Source of the DNA: Pedobacter sp. Leaf41
Lineage (GTDB): Bacteria > Bacteroidota > Bacteroidia > Sphingobacteriales > Sphingobacteriaceae
Length of the DNA stretch: 64,000 nt
NCBI RefSeq assembly: GCF_001422545.1
Contig: NZ_LMLE01000007.1
Span: 310,001 to 374,000 of the forward strand
Direction: 5' to 3'
In this document: positions 61,613-64,000 of the stretch, one piece after another
How positions within the stretch are numbered: position 1 is the first letter of the stretch
How the letters are laid out: every line of letters begins with the position of its first letter
Notes under the pieces: generated by a model
Database searches by the model: none
The model's input: only the letters and a program-made list of their open reading frames with translations
Told to the model about the DNA's origin: nothing
Position numbers and translations under genes: made by a program

Positions 61613-62829
61613 TAAAGTTTACCGTAAGCCGCATAAGCAATTACAAATGCAAAAACCGCAGCAATTAACCCCCACATGAAAATATTATAGGCTAAACGAA
61701 TCAGTTTATACTTCCTCCCCAATACTACCCCTTGCGAATAAACATCTGTTATCAAAGTTCCATAAAGAAAATCTTTGTCGTTCATTACTTTTATCATACC
61801 CTCGGTATAACTAGGCAAACTCATTTTGTAAAAATTACCAAAGAACAGCAAATTAACCTTTTTATCATCCATATCTTGCTGCGTAAATTCTCCTTTAGGG
61901 ATGGACGGCCTGGTTGATAAAATAGAAACCACAACACAGGTTAAACTAACAATAAGCAGAATAAACGTTGGAATAATTAAGTTTCCATGATCTTCTAACC
62001 TTCTTAGCAATAAACTCACAATTAAGGAAAGCATAATAGAATTTACAGTAATCAGGATGTGGGCTTTATTATCAGCCATATCACTTAAACGCTGGTTATT
62101 CGTTGCCGTAATCCTAAACATCGTTTCAATACCTTTGTCTGGACGATCATCTTTACCTTTCTTTTTAACCTTTGACAAATCTATTGCGGGCGCAAAGTTT
62201 TTCGGCTCTTGCAATTCGGTATTAATGACCTCCTGAGGCGTTAACTTGCTTTTCAGCTTGCTAATATTGGCTTGCTTTTGGTCGTTAAGTAAAAGAATGG
62301 CATAATCAGTTTGATAGCGGTGAGATTCCATAAACTGAATATCTTTTTTTCGCCATTCCAACTTACTAATGTCTTTTTTATGGATGAGCTCGGCCTCCTT
62401 GTGCATTAGCTTTCCTTTCTTTCGAAAATCAGGTAATCCAAGGTGAAACAAATCTGCATCACAAACAATTTTATCGATTTGATTTTTAGGAGATTGAGGT
62501 ATTTTTGTAGCCATAATAGCACTTTTTACCTGGCCCCTAATTTCAGTTTCCACATTTTGCTCAACCAAAAATTTATCTGCAAGCTCGGCTCCTTTAACTT
62601 CATGATTTAAAGCATCATCATAATAACCTGTATCGTGGAAGTAGGCAGCGACAGTGACCGTAAAAAAATCCTGATCACTAAGCTGGTAGTGGTTTGCGAT
62701 TTGCTGAGCGGCCTTTACAACCTCTTCAGTATGCTCAAAATTATGATAAACCAATCGCGGATCGCTGTGGTTGCGAAAATAATCGCTTACGTACTTTTCT
62801 ACGTTTTCCTGCAATTGTTTATAGCTCAT
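61612..62829 (-). CDS. HD phosphohydrolase fused to Pycsar-type membrane effector domain
   Basis: A 405-residue protein. HD domain (about 1-200): YHNFEHT with H29/H33, YFHDTGYY with H65/D66 and IVCDADLFHLG with D124. Membrane domain (about 235-405): MADNKAHILITVNSIMLSLI, a second helix at about 284-303 and a third at about 381-402, with the PycTM (DUF5706) pattern. Pycsar effectors of that family open membranes after binding cyclic pyrimidine nucleotides. Here HD may make or break the ligand. Overlaps ppk1 by one base. Confidence 0.85.
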   Translation of the reverse strand: MSYKQLQENVEKYVSDYFRNHSDPRLVYHNFEHTEEVVKAAQQIANHYQLSDQDFFTVTVAAYFHDTGYYDDALNHEVKGAELADKFLVEQNVETEIRGQVKSAIMATKIPQSPKNQIDKIVCDADLFHLGLPDFRKKGKLMHKEAELIHKKDISKLEWRKKDIQFMESHRYQTDYAILLLNDQKQANISKLKSKLTPQEVINTELQEPKNFAPAIDLSKVKKKGKDDRPDKGIETMFRITATNNQRLSDMADNKAHILITVNSIMLSLIVSLLLRRLEDHGNLIIPTFILLIVSLTCVVVSILSTRPSIPKGEFTQQDMDDKKVNLLFFGNFYKMSLPSYTEGMIKVMNDKDFLYGTLITDVYSQGVVLGRKYKLIRLAYNIFMWGLIAAVFAFVIAYAAYGKL

Positions 62830-63024
62830 GAATAGATTCTAATTGTACTAATTTATTTGTTCGGGAGAAATGCATTTTCTTTAAATACTTTAAGGCTAAA
62901 ATTGTTTGCCAATATTAAATATAAAATTACGCTAAATTTTACAAAAGTGATGCAGGAAGATTTAGACTTGTAATCAGCTCTATATTTTACAATGCTATTA
63001 TTGATTGTGAACGATTTAAAATAT

Positions 63025-63999
63025 CTACTGTTGGTTTCGCCTGCCCGAGCGGCTTGTTTTATACTGCTGTGTTTTTATATTCTCCCACATAATTAATTTA
63101 TCTTCAATTTTAGAAAAGGCTCTAATTTCTCCATCTTGCGAAATTACAAAACCAAGCGCCGAAGGATGATTCCAACAGTAGGAAATCATAGACCTATGTC
63201 TGGTTCCATAATGTTTAGGATCATGCGGTACAAGCGATTTCGGAGTCGCTGTAGAAGTATTGGAAACAAAGATTTTTCGGGGCATTTTCTTCGATCTTAA
63301 AACCGCTCCAAAACCATTTGCAACCATGCTTTCATTAAATAATATCACTCCATCTACGCAACTTTGCGATGCTATAAAACTAATAGCACCCTTAATTTCA
63401 TCGGCTGTGCCTTTTTTATGGAAGAAGAGCTCTGTTTCTTTTTGATAGGTATTGCGAGCAACCGATCTTCGTCCTTTTTTAAAATCACTGTAAATTCTAT
63501 TTTCAACTACATACTGGTCTATGGATGCCTTTGCATGTGCAATCAAGGCCTGTGCGAGCCGATCGTAATGGATTTTATATTTAACATCTAAATCGATTGT
63601 GTCTGGAGCGATTAAAATTGCGCCACCGTGCTGATAGTTTTGAATTTTCAACAACAGTCGTGAAAAGGTTTGAATCCATAAACCATCCAAAAACTCTTCC
63701 CACTCCGTATATTGTTCCGTTGGATGAACCTGATCGATATAAGTTCTTAATGCAACTTTCAAAAAGTCAGCATTTTTCTTAATCATTTTAGATATAGGTC
63801 CGATGGTAAGTACGTCCAGGTACCTTTTAACCAAAACATTTTGTTTAAGTGTAGCTAAAAGTTCATAATCAAAAAACACATGTAGTGTTCCAATATCGCT
63901 CACAGCAACCTGAAATAACCCTGGTTGTTCAGAATACATATCAGATTCGTAGTTGAGAAAATTTTGATAGTGCATGGCCTGATCAATCATTCCCCAAAC
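63025..63999 (-). CDS. Diadenylate-cyclase-like (DisA_N/DAC) protein, 5' end probably outside window
   Basis: At least 321 residues; the frame is open to the right edge, so the start is uncertain (ATG at 63990 is possible). N-terminal ~190 residues are of unknown sensor type. C-terminal part (about 195-305): SFIASQSCVDGVILFNESMV with D213-G214 and HYGTRHRSMISYCWNHPSAL with GTRHR at 262-266, then GFVISQDGEIRAFSKIEDKL. These are the DGA and GTRHR motifs of c-di-AMP synthases, with Ala replaced by Val after DG. It lies 195 bases before the HD-PycTM gene on the same strand. Confidence 0.75.
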   Translation of the reverse strand, partial: VWGMIDQAMHYQNFLNYESDMYSEQPGLFQVAVSDIGTLHVFFDYELLATLKQNVLVKRYLDVLTIGPISKMIKKNADFLKVALRTYIDQVHPTEQYTEWEEFLDGLWIQTFSRLLLKIQNYQHGGAILIAPDTIDLDVKYKIHYDRLAQALIAHAKASIDQYVVENRIYSDFKKGRRSVARNTYQKETELFFHKKGTADEIKGAISFIASQSCVDGVILFNESMVANGFGAVLRSKKMPRKIFVSNTSTATPKSLVPHDPKHYGTRHRSMISYCWNHPSALGFVISQDGEIRAFSKIEDKLIMWENIKTQQYKTSRSGRRNQQ

Positions 64000-64000
64000 A

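Noticed and set aside
1..64000. tRNA, rRNA, tmRNA, RNase P RNA, CRISPR array, insertion sequence
   Set aside because: Intergenic stretches were read on both strands; no cloverleaf with GTTCRANYC, no repeat-spacer array, no transposase frame was found.

Overview
The window looks like chromosome of a Bacteroidota bacterium of the Sphingobacteriaceae, most likely Pedobacter or a close relative. This is an inference from several features: low G+C, promoters of the Bacteroidota type (TTG/TTTG, 17-21 bases, TAnnTTTG), a type IX secretion cargo with a gliding-motility type C-terminal domain beside a PorP/SprF-like gene, LytTR and propeller-type sensor kinases, a GlmU-like protein of the Bacteroidota type, and many SusC/D-free housekeeping genes. 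No rRNA, tRNA, insertion sequence or CRISPR array was found. Apart from the intergenic repeats and three broken genes, most of the window is ordinary core chromosome.

Layout. 1-8.9 kb: 3' part of a sensor kinase, scpB, a small acidic protein, a GNAT-like protein, then a minus-strand housekeeping run (rpmE2, GlmU-like, tpiA, prmA, mpl, a Xre regulator). 9-13 kb: a frameshifted secreted-protein pseudogene, a small conserved protein, methylmalonyl-CoA epimerase and an iscS-iscU-iscA iron-sulfur operon whose gaps hold inverted repeats. 13-27 kb: acyl-CoA synthetase, a second frameshifted gene, MaoC, lysS, a stress-type flavin protein preceded by a striking three-way-junction structure, ung, an Lrp regulator, an MntR-MntH operon with a palindromic operator and a universal-stress domain fused to the transporter, smpB and pcm. 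27-42 kb: priA, two envelope proteins, tsaB, the yidD-rnpA-rpmH cluster, a LytS/LytR pair with a LiaF-like membrane protein, ChaN, mscL and rpoN. 42-52 kb: PorP/SprF and a 1163-residue type IX cargo, a truncated gene, a very short TatA, an HD hydrolase, TetR plus ABC1 kinase, a lipoprotein, a lone receiver domain and a head-GIN protein. 52-64 kb, all minus strand: a GAF protein and then an operon-like block reading (in transcription order) diadenylate-cyclase-like protein, HD hydrolase fused to a Pycsar-type membrane effector domain, polyphosphate kinase, a propeller lipoprotein, and a 1201-residue phosphoesterase/kinase-like/outer-membrane-barrel fusion.

The last block is the best candidate for a new system. 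A putative cyclic-dinucleotide synthase, an HD enzyme carrying a nucleotide-responsive membrane domain, and a polyphosphate synthase translationally overlapping it are followed by two envelope proteins, one of which carries what looks like an unrecognised secreted kinase-like domain. Together they could link a nucleotide signal to phosphate storage and to phosphate handling at the outer membrane. This linkage is inference from gene order and motifs only.
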